Below the pieces are notes generated by a model. The model was not told the DNA's origin and did not search any database. It was given only the letters and a program-made list of their open reading frames with translations. This document shows positions 23,370 to 33,044 of a DNA stretch of 64,000 nucleotides, one piece after another; positions within the stretch are counted from its first letter, which is position 1, and each line of letters opens with the position of its first letter. Both the position numbers and the translations under genes were made by a program. The stretch comes from Gambelia wislizenii (lineage: Eukaryota; Chordata; Lepidosauria; Squamata; Crotaphytidae). The DNA lies in the NCBI GenBank assembly GCA_030847615.1, contig JAUMIR010000014.1, positions 9,834,501 to 9,898,500 of the forward strand, in the 5' to 3' direction.

Positions 23370-23437
23370 AGTTACCGTACGGATTGGACCGGCAAATTCT
23401 AGATCCGTTTCAACAGACTTCTTCTTCAGCAGTAACT
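23370..23437 (-). ncRNA. Hammerhead-ribozyme-like motif (type I)
   Basis: On the minus strand, core CTGAAGA is at 23429-23423 and GAAA at 23411-23408. Stem I is 8 consecutive pairs (23430-23437 with 23377-23370, one G-U). Stem III is A15.1-U16.1 (23408 with 23379) plus 5 pairs (23407-23403 with 23380-23384). The predicted cleavage-site base H17 is A at 23378. All invariant core positions of the hammerhead family are present. Stem II is weak: 11 bases AGAAGTCTGTT offer only A-U and G-U pairs, perhaps after expansion of a GAA repeat. Hammerheads of this layout are known from Penelope-like elements; activity is unproven. Confidence 0.6.
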
Positions 23438-23540
23438 CTGGATACCTTAATTACATCAAACCTGGCATAAATTTAAACCAGCATAAAGCTTTTCTTTTTT
23501 CTTCTTCCTAGCACCCTGGCATAAATTTAAATTTATTTAA

Positions 23541-23598
23541 ATTTATATTTACATCAGGAGAACAAGAAAATTTATATTTACATCGGGAGAACAAGAAA
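23541..23598. repeat. Two 29-bp tandem units
   Basis: Units 23541-23569 and 23570-23598 both run ATTTATATTTACATC then GGGAGAACAAGAAA or AGGAGAACAAGAAA, differing at one base. They sit at the inner edge of the right foldback arm. Confidence 0.9.
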
Positions 23599-23696
23599 AG
23601 GATTATCATATTTGGATTATCTTGGATTATTATATTACTTCATCATGCACCTTGGACTTTTCATTGAGCAGTCATAAGACTTTTTTATACAGCATG

Positions 23697-23722
23697 TCTC
23701 TTCCAAACTCTATGATTCTATG
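23697..23722 (+). mobile_element. 26-nt CR1 3'-terminal scrap
   Basis: TCTCTTCCAAACTCTATGAT and the following TCTATG match the CR1 3' terminus. They are absent from the corresponding position of the left arm, so this is an insertion into the right arm. Confidence 0.75.
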
Positions 23723-23830
23723 ATTCTGTGTATTTGTTTGACATGTAATAATAATAAAAAAAATATTTTCATTGAATATAGCATTTGATTTACAACATAC
23801 ATCTAGTTCTGAGTTTCTCCTTCTTGAGGT

Positions 23831-23990
23831 ATCCTACTTTGTTCTCAGTGAGCTCAAGGCAGCATGCGTTATCTCTCCTGTTCCTCACTATATCCTTACA
23901 GCAACGTGTGAAGCAGGTCAGGCTAAGAGAGAGATCAGACCAAGGTTTCATAGCTCACTATGGACTAGAACATTGATCTCCCTGGTCCTA
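23831..23990 (-). mobile_element. MIR-like SINE fragment
   Basis: GCAACGTGTGAAGCAGGTCA then GGCTAAGAGAGAGATCAGAC resembles the 'CAACCCTGTGAGGTAGGT...GGCTGAGAG' body of MIR-like SINEs that also appear near 36.4, 40.4, 44.6 and 58.1 kb. Confidence 0.5.
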
Positions 23991-24043
23991 TCAAACCACA
24001 CATGTGCCTATTAAAATAACAAAAGGCTGGCACAGTTTTAGAG

Positions 24044-24275
24044 TCACTGCGGTGTAGTGCTTTGAGTGTTGGACAAGGACTCTGGAGACCAGGGTTCAAA
24101 TTCCCACTTAGCCATTGAAACCCCCCAAACCTTGGTGTGACTTTGGACAAGTCACACTCTCTCAGCCTCAGAGGAAAGCAATGGCAAACCCCCTCTGAAG
24201 AAATCTTGCCAAGAAGCCCCCTTGGGGTCTCCATAAGTCATAGGTGACTTGAATGCAGCCAACAGCAGCAACAAG
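24044..24275 (+). mobile_element. tRNA-derived SINE, near full length
   Basis: Head GCGGTGTAGTGCTTTGAGTG and GGGTTCAAATTCCCAC, core TTTGGACAAGTCACACTCTC, body GAAATCTTGCCAAGAAGCCC and CCATAAGTCATAGGTGACTT, tail CAACAGCAGCAACAAG. This is the best plus-strand copy of the family in the window. Confidence 0.88.
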
Positions 24276-25904
24276 CAAAGTCTTAGTTAAAATAACAATG
24301 GTCCCCAATGACAGCATCAGAGCTGGGCTGTAGGCAGCTGTCATGGAGGAGCCGGGAACCCATAGATGTGCCAGAGAGTCAGAGCCAAAGAGGAAAAGCC
24401 AGGAGGCAGAGCCAAAGAATGCACAGAAACCACCAAGCATTGCTGCTAAAACAAAGTCTCAGCCCAAGCAGGAAGGCTTGCATAGTCTTTCCTATCTACC
24501 AGTGCCCAGTGGCCTGCCTAGGCAGGAGAGGAGCTTGAGAACACATCACTGCCCCAGAAGGAGCTTTGAATTACAGCTCTGGTGGCTTGGCACATGGGCC
24601 AACCACACACAGGACGAGGAGGTACCGTACTGTTTCTTGGCCTAGCGGTCTCCTAGTTAAAAGAGCGGCAAATAAAAGAGCACACGGGCAACTGACAGCT
24701 GGGAACATGCACCGTGAGGGTACCCAGAGTTGACCAGAAGCCTTGAGATGCAGACACATAGCCTGGTGGGTGGCCCACATGTTGACCCAGAAATCTTACA
24801 GCATGGATTGGCCATCTGGCATTGCCTGAATCCATAAGGACCAGGAAGATTCCAGGCCACAGTCCTGCAGCTCAGAACTGCCTGAGGCCCCCTCCTCCAG
24901 TAGTACAGTGAGGAAGGACTTGCCCCACAACATCTGGGACCTCTGGTTCAAACTCCATAGCGCTGGATACAAACTACCTCAGGGAGGAAGAAAGCCTTAA
25001 AAGTAGTAGAATAACAAGAACAACAGGCTCCAGTGTGGCATCTACCTATAAGCTCTCGTTGCATGGTTGCCCTTCCTTGGCCTCAGGCTTCTCCAGCTCT
25101 GGCAGCTCTCCTTACAAAACCCGTGATGAAACTCCTTACTGTGAGTGCCCATCCTGCCTTGAAGTGCCTTTGAGGATATCATCTGAGGTATGTTCAATTG
25201 CCTCGAACAATTAAGAGAGACTGATTTAATCTTCGTCTTGCACTACCCATACAGCAGACAGAATGAGTCAAGAACAACCCTGGGATGGGTGTATGGACTA
25301 TGCTATTTCCAGCCTCAGATAGGGGCACCCGTTTTGAATGATCCCCACTGGGTGGTGGTGGGTGGTTTTTTTTTAAGAGCTCATCCCCTGCAATGAAGGA
25401 GTGCTGCTTTACCATTTTCGTGAACATTTTGCATCTCAGGGGAGCATTCAGACATGCAGTTGACACCCACCCACACATGCCTATCTGCAGCCAGCCATCA
25501 TACATCTAAAAATCTAAGGGCTTTACTGCTGCATCCTGAAGTATGTATAGATCAGGCTTCCATTTTGTCCTCCAGCAGTTTATCTGGTATCATTTTCATT
25601 CTGGTGTTGGACTCACAGGAGTCAGAAGTTTATGAGCCAAAGAGATTATGGGCTTAGGGAGTCTGACCAGTGGCAGAAGGAGTCTGGGTCTTAACTGCAG
25701 GGTTTGTGTCTATGATGTTTCACCCTTCTCCCCTTATGGCAGCATAGATGGCTTGGTTAGTTGGGACCCAGGGCAAGAAGGCCAGGCCAGTGTCCTGTGA
25801 TAGCGGGGCAAGGGAGTGTGCCTCTTCTCTCAATTGTCCACATTCACAAAAGCAGGACTGCTGTGATGTTTTCCCTTTCTAGCTGGCATGTTGGGGGAGG
25901 TTGT
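24276..25904 (+). other. Intron stretch, unclassified
   Basis: The segment 24310-24680 has an LTR-like flavour (TGTCATGGAGGAGCCGGGAA, long purine-rich runs) but no defined ends. The rest shows nothing recognised. Confidence 0.35.
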
Positions 25905-26045
25905 ATGTATATTCAGGAACATAACAATCCTACTAGATCAGACAGAAGGTCCAGCTAGTCTAGCATTCTGTTCACATGGTGGCTTCTTGGAACCCAGAAG
26001 CAGGGTAGGATTGAACAGCCACCTTCCCACTTGCATGTGTTCAGT
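25905..26045 (-). mobile_element. L3/CR1-like LINE 3' end
   Basis: CTACTAGATCAGACAGAAGG then GTCTAGCATTCTGTTCACAT matches the terminal segment of the element at 6819-7395. Confidence 0.6.
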
Positions 26046-26597
26046 GACTACTACTTTATTTAACCTTCTATGATATTTTTTACATCTTTGTTTATGACTC
26101 TAGGTGGGGGTTTTTTTGTAAATGTATATAAATATATTAAATAAACAAGAGTTGCACCCATCCCATGGCAAAACCGGAAAACTTTGTTTCCAAAAGTGAC
26201 CTGGAGAATGTCAGGTTTGATTCTTAGAGTGTTGGGCTGTTCTGAGCTTTAATACTTGTCTTTGTAAGTTTTTACTTCCTTTTTAAAGCGCCTTCTCTCC
26301 TATGGATACCTGAAGCTTTTTAATATTACCTCAGCCAGTTCACTGTTTCTACTATACTGGTATTCTGGCCATCAGTGAGTTTCCAAGGTCTTACCCCAGC
26401 TTGCCAACTGATAGTTTTCACTAGGAATGCTGGAGGATCAAGCTTCTAGCCCCCCCCCCAACCCAATGATCCATGAAGTTCAATGAGTAGCCTTAGGACA
26501 GTCATTCTTTCTCAGTCTAAGAGGGTTCTGTTCAGGATAAAGTGGGGAAAGGTGAGTCATGTATGCCTCCTTATGCTCCTTAGAGGAGAAATATTGC

Positions 26598-26682
26598 TAT
26601 TGCTTAAGCAATTTGTAAGCGCTCTGGGAGACTTTGTAGCTGAAGTGTGGGGTATAAATACCTAAATAAATAAATAACACAA
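26598..26682 (+). mobile_element. SINE family C, 3' end
   Basis: TTGCTTAAGCAATTTGTAAG, GCGCTCTGGGAGACTTTGTA and GGTATAAATACCTAAATAAA form the 3' terminus of the SINE seen complete on the minus strand at 35575 and 37308. Confidence 0.75.
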
Positions 26683-26696
26683 CATAAATGTAACTA

Positions 26697-26952
26697 CAGG
26701 TCACCTCCTGTATCCGTTCCTAGACTTACCATTTATAAGTGAAACCACAGATAATAACAAACTATATTAAAATGAAGGATCTCCAGTACAAACAACCATA
26801 GAATTACATTGGAGGACCTAGCAGTTCCTAGAAAGTACACCTCTCTGGGCATTTTCCAGCACGACTCTATGGTATGTGTCCCTAATTTTTTTTTCTAGCT
26901 GTGGATAACTGAAACTGTGGATCTTGGTTCCATGAATATAGGGGAGGACCTG
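26697..26952 (-). mobile_element. MITE family B copy
   Basis: Termini CAGGTCACCTCCTGTATCC and GGGGAGGACCTG with TA on both sides (26695-26696 and 26953-26954). The interior includes CATAGAATTACATTGGAGGA. Confidence 0.75.
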
Positions 26953-28087
26953 TACTGCTACTAGTATTACTACTAACAACAACAACAACCAGCCCTGTGT
27001 TCCACCATGAGATATTGCCCTTCCCAATGGTATCAGTTCCATGGGTGGGTGGAGGTGTTGAACTGTAGGACTAGAACTGTTTTCTGTGTAGTACAGGTCG
27101 TACAGGACTAGAAAACAGGAAGAATTTGTTACTCTCCTTTGCAAACATTGATGGTGGGGAGGGATTTAAGTATCATGTTGTTGCTAAAAAAAAAAAATCA
27201 GAAAGATTGGCTATTTGGACTTCATAGTACAGTTTGGAGGGGGGCAGCCAACTTCCGACAATTCACCCATCTTCTTCTCTATGTGTGGAGCATGGTCTTG
27301 CAGACTCGGTCGCCACAGCATCCTATAGTGTGCAGAAACCAAAATCCACACCCTTGCCATCTGTGCCCTGGAATCCTGTAGCATGTTGTGATCAAAAGAA
27401 TCCAAGCGTAGGAGTGGCAGGGTAGATTCAGAGATGTGTCTATGAAGCTCACATGGGAAAGTTCAGACCAACCAGCTGGCTTTGTGCATCAAAGCAATTG
27501 TAATATTTTAAAATTGTAGCCTGCTTTAAAACGTTCAACATCTTTCACGTGTGTTTATTTTAGGACACTGTGGTGAAGTTCATGCCCGGCATCTGTTTGT
27601 GCTTGGGGTTCTCTAAATCCTCTGGCTAGTGTGATTTATTCCATATCTTTATTTACATACTTTAAAAAAAGGAATGGTACCCAAAAAAAGAAGGAAGCAT
27701 CAGTTTTAATTGTAGCTTGGTTTATTCCAGGACTATCTTACATCTGTCTCCTTCTCACAGGCTTTTAAGCCATTTTTGTTTACTGCATTTGCTTCTCTGT
27801 TTTCTTTTCCCCCTTTTTTCTTTTAAAGAAAAAAGATAAAAAAACAGGTTTGGGTTTGTTTATCCTGTAGCTTCATCTCCCTTGACCTATGCATTCTTCA
27901 TTGCTATTGAAAGTTAATGGGGGCAGAATTGCATTCCCAAACATTGGGGCCAGGAAAGTAGCCGAGGCCCGAAGTTAGTTGATCTCTGGTGATCGGTTCA
28001 ATTTAGTGACCATTTTTAGCCATTAGGGCCGGGCAGAGCGATGGTGATTCGGTGGAGGCCGAGTGTCTGTGGGAAAATTGGCTCTTT
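26953..28087 (+). other. Intron stretch, little repeat content
   Basis: No interspersed repeat is confidently seen from about 27430 onward. Sequence at 27500-28087 is unique-looking with AT-rich segments. No exon was found. Confidence 0.4.
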
Positions 28088-28273
28088 GATAAGAGCTCTG
28101 TTATCAGAGGGGGATACTTTCTCATTTACATTTAGATGAGTATTGATTATTTATTTACTCTGAGAAGTGAGATTCGTTCCCAATCTTATCTCTCTCGTCT
28201 CTGCTTGTCAGCAGAAAGAGAGATAGAGCTCCAGACATCAGCCCAAGATAACAGCACTTTGTAGCAGAGATAA
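28088..28273. promoter_or_regulatory. Cluster of GATA motifs, candidate intronic enhancer
   Basis: GATA cores occur at 28088 (GATAAG), 28101 (TTATC), 28185 (CTTATC), 28222 (AGATAG), 28247 (AAGATAAC) and 28269 (AGATAAA), with one more near 28113, within 190 bases of repeat-free DNA. Chance would give one or two. This is compatible with a GATA-factor-bound enhancer. Only the motifs are seen; function is inference. Confidence 0.4.
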
Positions 28274-29707
28274 AAGTTGGAATTGGGCCTTTTTCTCGCC
28301 TTGACTGAAAGGCTAAGTTTTAAAAATTAGAACTGATGGGGCCGGCTTTCAAAAGCCTTTCTGAAGCCTTTGCAATTTAGCCCGGCTAGCGGGGTAGTTT
28401 CATATAATAGGGTCCAGCTTTTCTCTCTTTTGTTGAGGGAATTGTTTAATTTGGTTATACTTCTCGTCATCAAAGCGAAGGGCCTTTTTTTTTTCTTTTG
28501 GCAGGGTATGTAGCATAAGGCGCAATTGTTAACCTTCACAGGTCATCTTCAGTTCTCATTGTTTCTTAATTTTAAAATGATCCTTCCCAGCTGTTAGAAG
28601 GGATTTTTTTTTTTGTAAGCTTTAGGAAACAAAACAGCGAATGTCAAAGGGACCGACAGATGGGGGGGGGGACACAACAGGGAGGGGCAAGAGTTCAGGA
28701 TTTTATTAAGACACACACATTCATTCCAGCCTTAGCAGCCCCACATGTTGGTTGTGGGAAAGCATCCAGACCATTTCATTTTTCTTTGTTGGCTACGCGT
28801 GTCCTTCCAGTAGTGTTAATCAGGGAAATTATAGACCTCTCTCCACATAGCACATGGATTTTCAGTTATAGACAGGTTGACCAGGTTGTAGGCACACTGC
28901 TTTAGAAGTGGTAGTACCCGACATAATCTGATATAATCCTGAAGACTTTAAAATGCTCCCTTGTTAATTCAGAGTTAGCCTTTGAGTGAGGCAACCATTC
29001 CCAGAAGTGCATGCTGGGGGTTAGCAGCAGCAGTCCCTTGGCTGCTCGCCCTGATGTTCAACAGCGTTGGATATGCCACAGAGCCCCTCCGGATACCCTA
29101 ACCTAACCTGCTGCACTCAGGGGTGGGTGGAGGGTGCTATTCTGCTGCTAGTCCAGTAAGCTTTGGCATGTGGAATGGAGTGAGGAGCCACCATCTCGTC
29201 CTTCTCTTCAGACAATAGCATTTCTTGGGCCATTCCTATCTTGGGTCTTGTGAGAGCAGTGGTTAACAGACTTCAAACCTGTAGTATTCACCTTGGTTTT
29301 TGTTTTGTTTTTTACTAGAACCTGGAGAACCCACCAGCTGGAACCAGGCAAAAAAGATGTGCACTTTGGAATTAAATAATTATTTTTATCTTAGTAAAGG
29401 AACTGAAAGGCTGTTAATTTGCTTGGACCACAGGACTGAATGACGTTCCCAGTCCTTCCACACACCAAGCTACGCCTGATTGTCAGAGCCTGCTTGGTTT
29501 GAGCAGTATAATTCATGCCTGGAATTGCCATTTTATTGGCACTGTTATTAAATCATTGGAAGTCAAAATGCCAAGCCAGTCTTCTACAGACCACCCATAG
29601 ATCCAGATCTACCTTCTGCCCACCCACTTGGAGATGAATTTTTTAGGGATCTACTAACACAGGATCCCTGTTGGAGCAGAACAAAGGGCTGCCTATTCCA
29701 GTGAGGA
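28274..29707 (+). other. Intron stretch, nothing recognised
   Basis: Unique-looking sequence with T and G homopolymers near 28488, 28604 and 28662. No repeat or exon is supported. Confidence 0.4.
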
Positions 29708-29905
29708 GAGGCAGTCAGGTGTAGTGGTTTGAGCGTTGGGCTATGACTCTCGAGACCAGGGTTCGAATCCCCGCTCAGCCATGGAAACTAACTGGGTGAC
29801 CTTGGACAAGTCACACTCTCTCAGCTTCAGAGAAAGGCAAGGATTTGGATTTGATACCCCCTTCAACAAATCTTGCCAAGAAAAACCCATCATAGGTTCA
29901 TGGTG
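29708..29905 (+). mobile_element. tRNA-derived SINE
   Basis: GCAGTCAGGTGTAGTGGTTT, GGTTCGAATCCCCGCTCAGC and CCTTGGACAAGTCACACTCT, with AATCTTGCCAAGAAAAACCC. Box B (GGTTCGAATCC) is canonical here, which makes the tRNA origin clearest in this copy. The tail is truncated. Confidence 0.88.
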
Positions 29906-29981
29906 TATGTGTGTGTGTATCTGTCTTCAACCCCCAGCGGTAGTCACTCTCTCTGAAGTTAAAATGGGTAACTAGCCTCAT

Positions 29982-30112
29982 GATCATAGAATCATAGAGT
30001 TGGAAGAGACCACAAGGGCCATCCAGTCCAACTCCCTGCAATGCAGGAATACGCAATCAAATCATCCCCAACAGATGGCCATCGAGCCTCTGTTTAAAAA
30101 CCTGTTTAAAAA
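29982..30112 (-). mobile_element. CR1 LINE 3' end
   Basis: ATCATAGAATCATAGAGTTG through AGATGGCCATCGAGCCTCTG to TTTAAAAACC. Confidence 0.92.
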
Positions 30113-30593
30113 ATGATAGTGGTATGGGCCACCCATTCTGATTTCAGAGAGAGCAACTACCACTGGGGCTTTGTAGTTCATGGGTCTCAGAGTAAAGTGT
30201 GAGTAACAGCTTTGAATGGAAGCCAAATAAAAATCAGAATGCAGATTTGGGCTTTAGCAGATGTGACGCTTAAATCTGGGCCAAAGTAGTCTGAATTTCC
30301 TCTGTTTTTTTTTCTTTCTTTTCATCCTTGTATTTCAGGATCTGGGAGCATTCTACATGAAGCAGATTAAAATAATTTTAATTTAAAATAATTTTAAATT
30401 AATAAAGATGATTTCAATAGACTAAAAGCAATGTTAATCAATTATCTGTGTGGGCAGCAAACATTTAAGTAACCTCAGGCAATGGAGACATTGCGAACGG
30501 ATGGACACTGGAGCAGAGGTCATTCCCAAGTTTAAGGGAAGCATTTTCCACCAGGCAGTTCAGTTCTTAAGCCATGTCTGGTGTTATACAGTA

Positions 30594-30808
30594 CAGTTGT
30601 CCCTTCATATTTGCTGGTGTTTGGTTCCAGGACCCCCCATGGATATCAAAATCTGTGAATACTCAAGTCCCATTATATGCAATGGCATAGCAAAATGGTG
30701 TCCCTTATATCAGATGGCAAAATCTAGGTTTGCTTTTTGGATTATTATTTTTTTAAGAATATTTTCAAGCCATGAATACTTAAATCCGTGGCTACAGAGG
30801 AACAACTG
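30594..30808 (+). mobile_element. Tigger-like MITE
   Basis: CAGTTGTCCCTTCATATTTG at the left and AGGAACAACTG at the right, TA on both sides. It is 215 bases, the same length and orientation as the 11683 copy. Confidence 0.88.
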
Positions 30809-31794
30809 TAGTTCTCTTTTCAGCCATTGCATTAGGCATCAACATCAATGTTTGGTTTTGTTTGAATATTGGGTAACATTTTGTGAGTTTCTTTTCCCGC
30901 TGCTTGGCAAAAGTTGTTTCTTGTTCCTTGCCTGGGTTTTGAGAGTACTGAGCCTTTGGCAAATACACGTGCAGTTTTTAAAAAGACAAAAGAGTTGCTT
31001 GCCATTTTTTATTGGATTTGATACCTTTGCTTTTGTATTCCAGCCCTTGTGTGGGTGGGTGTTGTTTTGCCTTTTTCTCCCCCCCCCCCCGCCATCCCTT
31101 CTTTTCTATTGTTGTCGCTTTTTTTGGTGGATGATCATATGCTTCTTGGAGTGCATTTGCTTTCCTAAACGCCTAGCCTAGCCGCACGTGCCGCAAAGGG
31201 AGTTCACCATGCTTTTTCCTTCCCTGCAAATTGGTTGTTTTTTCTGCAACTGTTCAGAAGGCCACCCAGAACAGAGGGTTCTCCATTTTCCCTGGACAAA
31301 TCAGCACTGCCTCAAGAGCAAAACATACTGGCTTGGAAAAGGCGCTGGCAACTTCAGGGAGGGAGGGAGGGACGGGTGGAAGATGCAAGGGGGATGCAGG
31401 GGAAGGAGCCGTAATTGAAACTCAGCTGCAGTAAATTTTGAAATTAATCGGCTAACACGCTCCATCTCATGGGCATGCAGTATTTGAGGCTCCTATTTCC
31501 TTTTGCTGTTTCAAATTTTATTTGGCTGTGTTTTAAATATTTGTAAATGCTTGGTGGGCTTTCAGTTATGGGAGGGTCGTGAGAAAACCCTTAAGTAATG
31601 ATAGATAACAGTTGACCACACACACACACACACACACACACATCTGCATTGGGAACCTGTGGCAGACACTCCAATGAAACACTTCCAAGGCTTAAAGGGA
31701 GGTAAAGGTTGAGAGTTGTGACTATGTTCCTTTCAATGGGGAAAACCTTTCCCCAATTTCTGTCATTAGTTTGGGGGTACATTTTGCTGAGTTA
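30809..31794 (+). other. Intron stretch with G4 motif and CA repeat
   Basis: A C homopolymer lies at about 31080-31090, a G-quadruplex-like run at 31357-31376 and a CA microsatellite at 31616-31642. Other sequence is unique-looking. An open frame of over 200 codons crossing the Tigger copy and this stretch is not a gene (see rejected items). Confidence 0.45.
31616..31642. repeat. (CA)n microsatellite
   Basis: Thirteen uninterrupted CA units. Confidence 0.95.
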
Positions 31795-31804
31795 AAGAAA
31801 ACTT

Positions 31805-31912
31805 TTTAGATGTTAACTCCCACTGCAGCTTGTTGGACTACATACCCCATTGTTCCTGACCCCTGGGTGTGTTCACAAGGTGATGGGAGTTGTAGTCCAG
31901 TGACATCTGGGG
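31805..31912. mobile_element. Palindromic hAT-like MITE fragment
   Basis: TAACTCCCACTGCAGCTTG and TTGGACTACATACCCCATTG are followed by GATGGGAGTTGTAGTCCAGT, so the two halves are inverted copies of one another. Confidence 0.6.
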
Positions 31913-31922
31913 AACCCAGTTA

Positions 31923-32105
31923 GAGACAACCCCATGAATTTCATAGGGTTTTCTTAGGCAAGGAATACTCAGAGGTGTGTTTGCCAGTTCCTTCTGCTGA
32001 AATTTAGCCTATGGCATCTGGTATTTGTTGGTGGTCTCCAATCCAAGTATTAACCAGAGCTGACCCAAGATCAGACTGGATCTGGTGCCTTTAGGTAGCT
32101 GGCAT
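31923..32105 (-). mobile_element. 5S-rRNA-derived SINE
   Basis: On + the body CCATGAATTTCATAGGGTTT and GGCAAGGAATACTCAGAGG is followed by the reversed 5S head TCTCCAATCCAAGTATTAAC and TGACCCAAGATCAGACTGGA. The head matches the reverse complement of the 3' two thirds of 5S rRNA in a diverged form. Confidence 0.75.
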
Positions 32106-32202
32106 CCTTGAATGTTTTTACTCTCCATTCTCTCTCCTCCCACACCCCAGTTCCCTTTTCTAAACCTGAAAGAAGTCCTGTAAATTTATTGTCTGTTTAC
32201 AG

Positions 32203-32310
32203 GCCCTCAGTACCGGCTGGAGAAGCAGAACGAGCCAAACGTCCCTGTTGACTTAGACTGTACCTTGGAAAGCCAAAGCACTTTGGAATTCTGCCTCGTC
32301 CGAGAGAATA
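32203..32310 (+). CDS. MAPKAP1: MAPKAP1 exon B: alternatively spliced 36-codon exon
   Basis: The acceptor TTTACAG ends at 32202 and the donor GTACGT starts at 32311. The exon is 108 nt, phase 1 at both ends, so it can be skipped without a frameshift. It completes the glycine codon and reads [18 protein letters not shown], then [17 protein letters not shown], leaving one base of the next serine. Its length and sequence correspond to the 36-residue segment missing from a known human SIN1 isoform (about residues 321-356), at the end of the Ras-binding domain. Skipping would therefore remove the C-terminal part of the RBD. Substitutions relative to remembered mammalian SIN1 are few and mostly mild. 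Confidence 0.95.
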
Positions 32311-32814
32311 GTACGTTGGCCCTCCCCCTCCCTTTCTCATAAACTGCTTAAGCGCACGTAAGTTATGTTCACTGGATCCCTAGGCTGGGCAAGCAACATT
32401 GGAAGACGAGTTGGGTCCGTTCTCCCCCTCCCCGTTTTTATTTTTCTTCTTTTCCTTCTTGCTCTCTTCATTCTTCCTCCGCACTCTCCCAGCCCTCAAA
32501 GGCAGCTTTCCTCTCTGCCAAAAAAAAAAAAAAAGACTTCTGTTTCCAAAACTCAGTGATTGATTTCATCATACCTTTTCAGTTAAACAGTCTGCACCCT
32601 ATCACTTCATGATTAATCTGTTTTCTCTGTTCTTGAAAAGTTGGGAGCCTGTTATGAGCCTCCCTGTCTCAGCTGCTGATCAGTCCTTTTGAAAACACAC
32701 CCGTTCAAGTCTGCTCCAGCTTACTATCAGCAAGAGGTCAAGTCTTCAGCCTTGTCCTTTCTGAGCTACATGCTCCTCTTCACCAACATTACTTCTGCTC
32801 CTCAAACGTGATTG
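32311..32814 (+). other. Intron start after exon B
   Basis: The donor GTACGT is followed by a T/C-rich stretch at 32420-32490 and an A homopolymer at 32521-32534. No repeat family or exon is recognised. Confidence 0.45.
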
Positions 32815-33044
32815 CAGTTGTCCCTTCATATTCACTGGGGTTTGGTTCCAGGAACCCCCGTGGATACCAAAATCTGTGAATACTCAAGTCCCATGATATG
32901 CAATGGCATAGCAAAATGGTGTCCTTTATATAAGATGGCAAAATCAAGGTTTGCTTTTTGGATTATTATTTGTTTAAGAATATTTTCAAGCCGTGAATAC
33001 TTAAATCTGTGGATAACAAATCCGTGGATACAGAGGGACAACTG
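32815..33044 (+). mobile_element. Tigger-like MITE
   Basis: CAGTTGTCCCTTCATATTCA at the left and GAGGGACAACTG at the right. The left TA has decayed to TG, the right TA is intact. It has 15 extra bases near the right end compared with the 215-base copies (a duplicated TCCGTGGATA segment). Confidence 0.85.

Larger units (their letters stand above)
22440..23830. repeat. Large inverted repeat (foldback), Penelope-like
   Basis: The left arm (22440-22466 plus 23157 to about 23353) is the reverse complement of the right arm (about 23575-23830) at roughly 90% identity; for example TGTTGTAAATCAGATGC on the left answers GCATTTGATTTACAACA on the right. The central 220 bases are single copy and carry the hammerhead-like motif. 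A separate TA-flanked element splits the left arm, and a 26-nt CR1 scrap lies in the right arm. Inverted partial copies with a hammerhead are a hallmark of Penelope-like retroelements, hence the tentative assignment. No coding region is present. Confidence 0.75.

Noticed and set aside
29708..29790. A tRNA gene
   Set aside because: A- and B-box-like sequences are present, but there is no cloverleaf or acceptor stem and the sequence continues into a SINE core.
30450..31181. A 243-codon open frame on the + strand
   Set aside because: It runs through the Tigger-like MITE at 30594-30808 and a polyC/polyT stretch. The same MITE frame recurs in the other copies, and no domain is visible. It is a chance frame.
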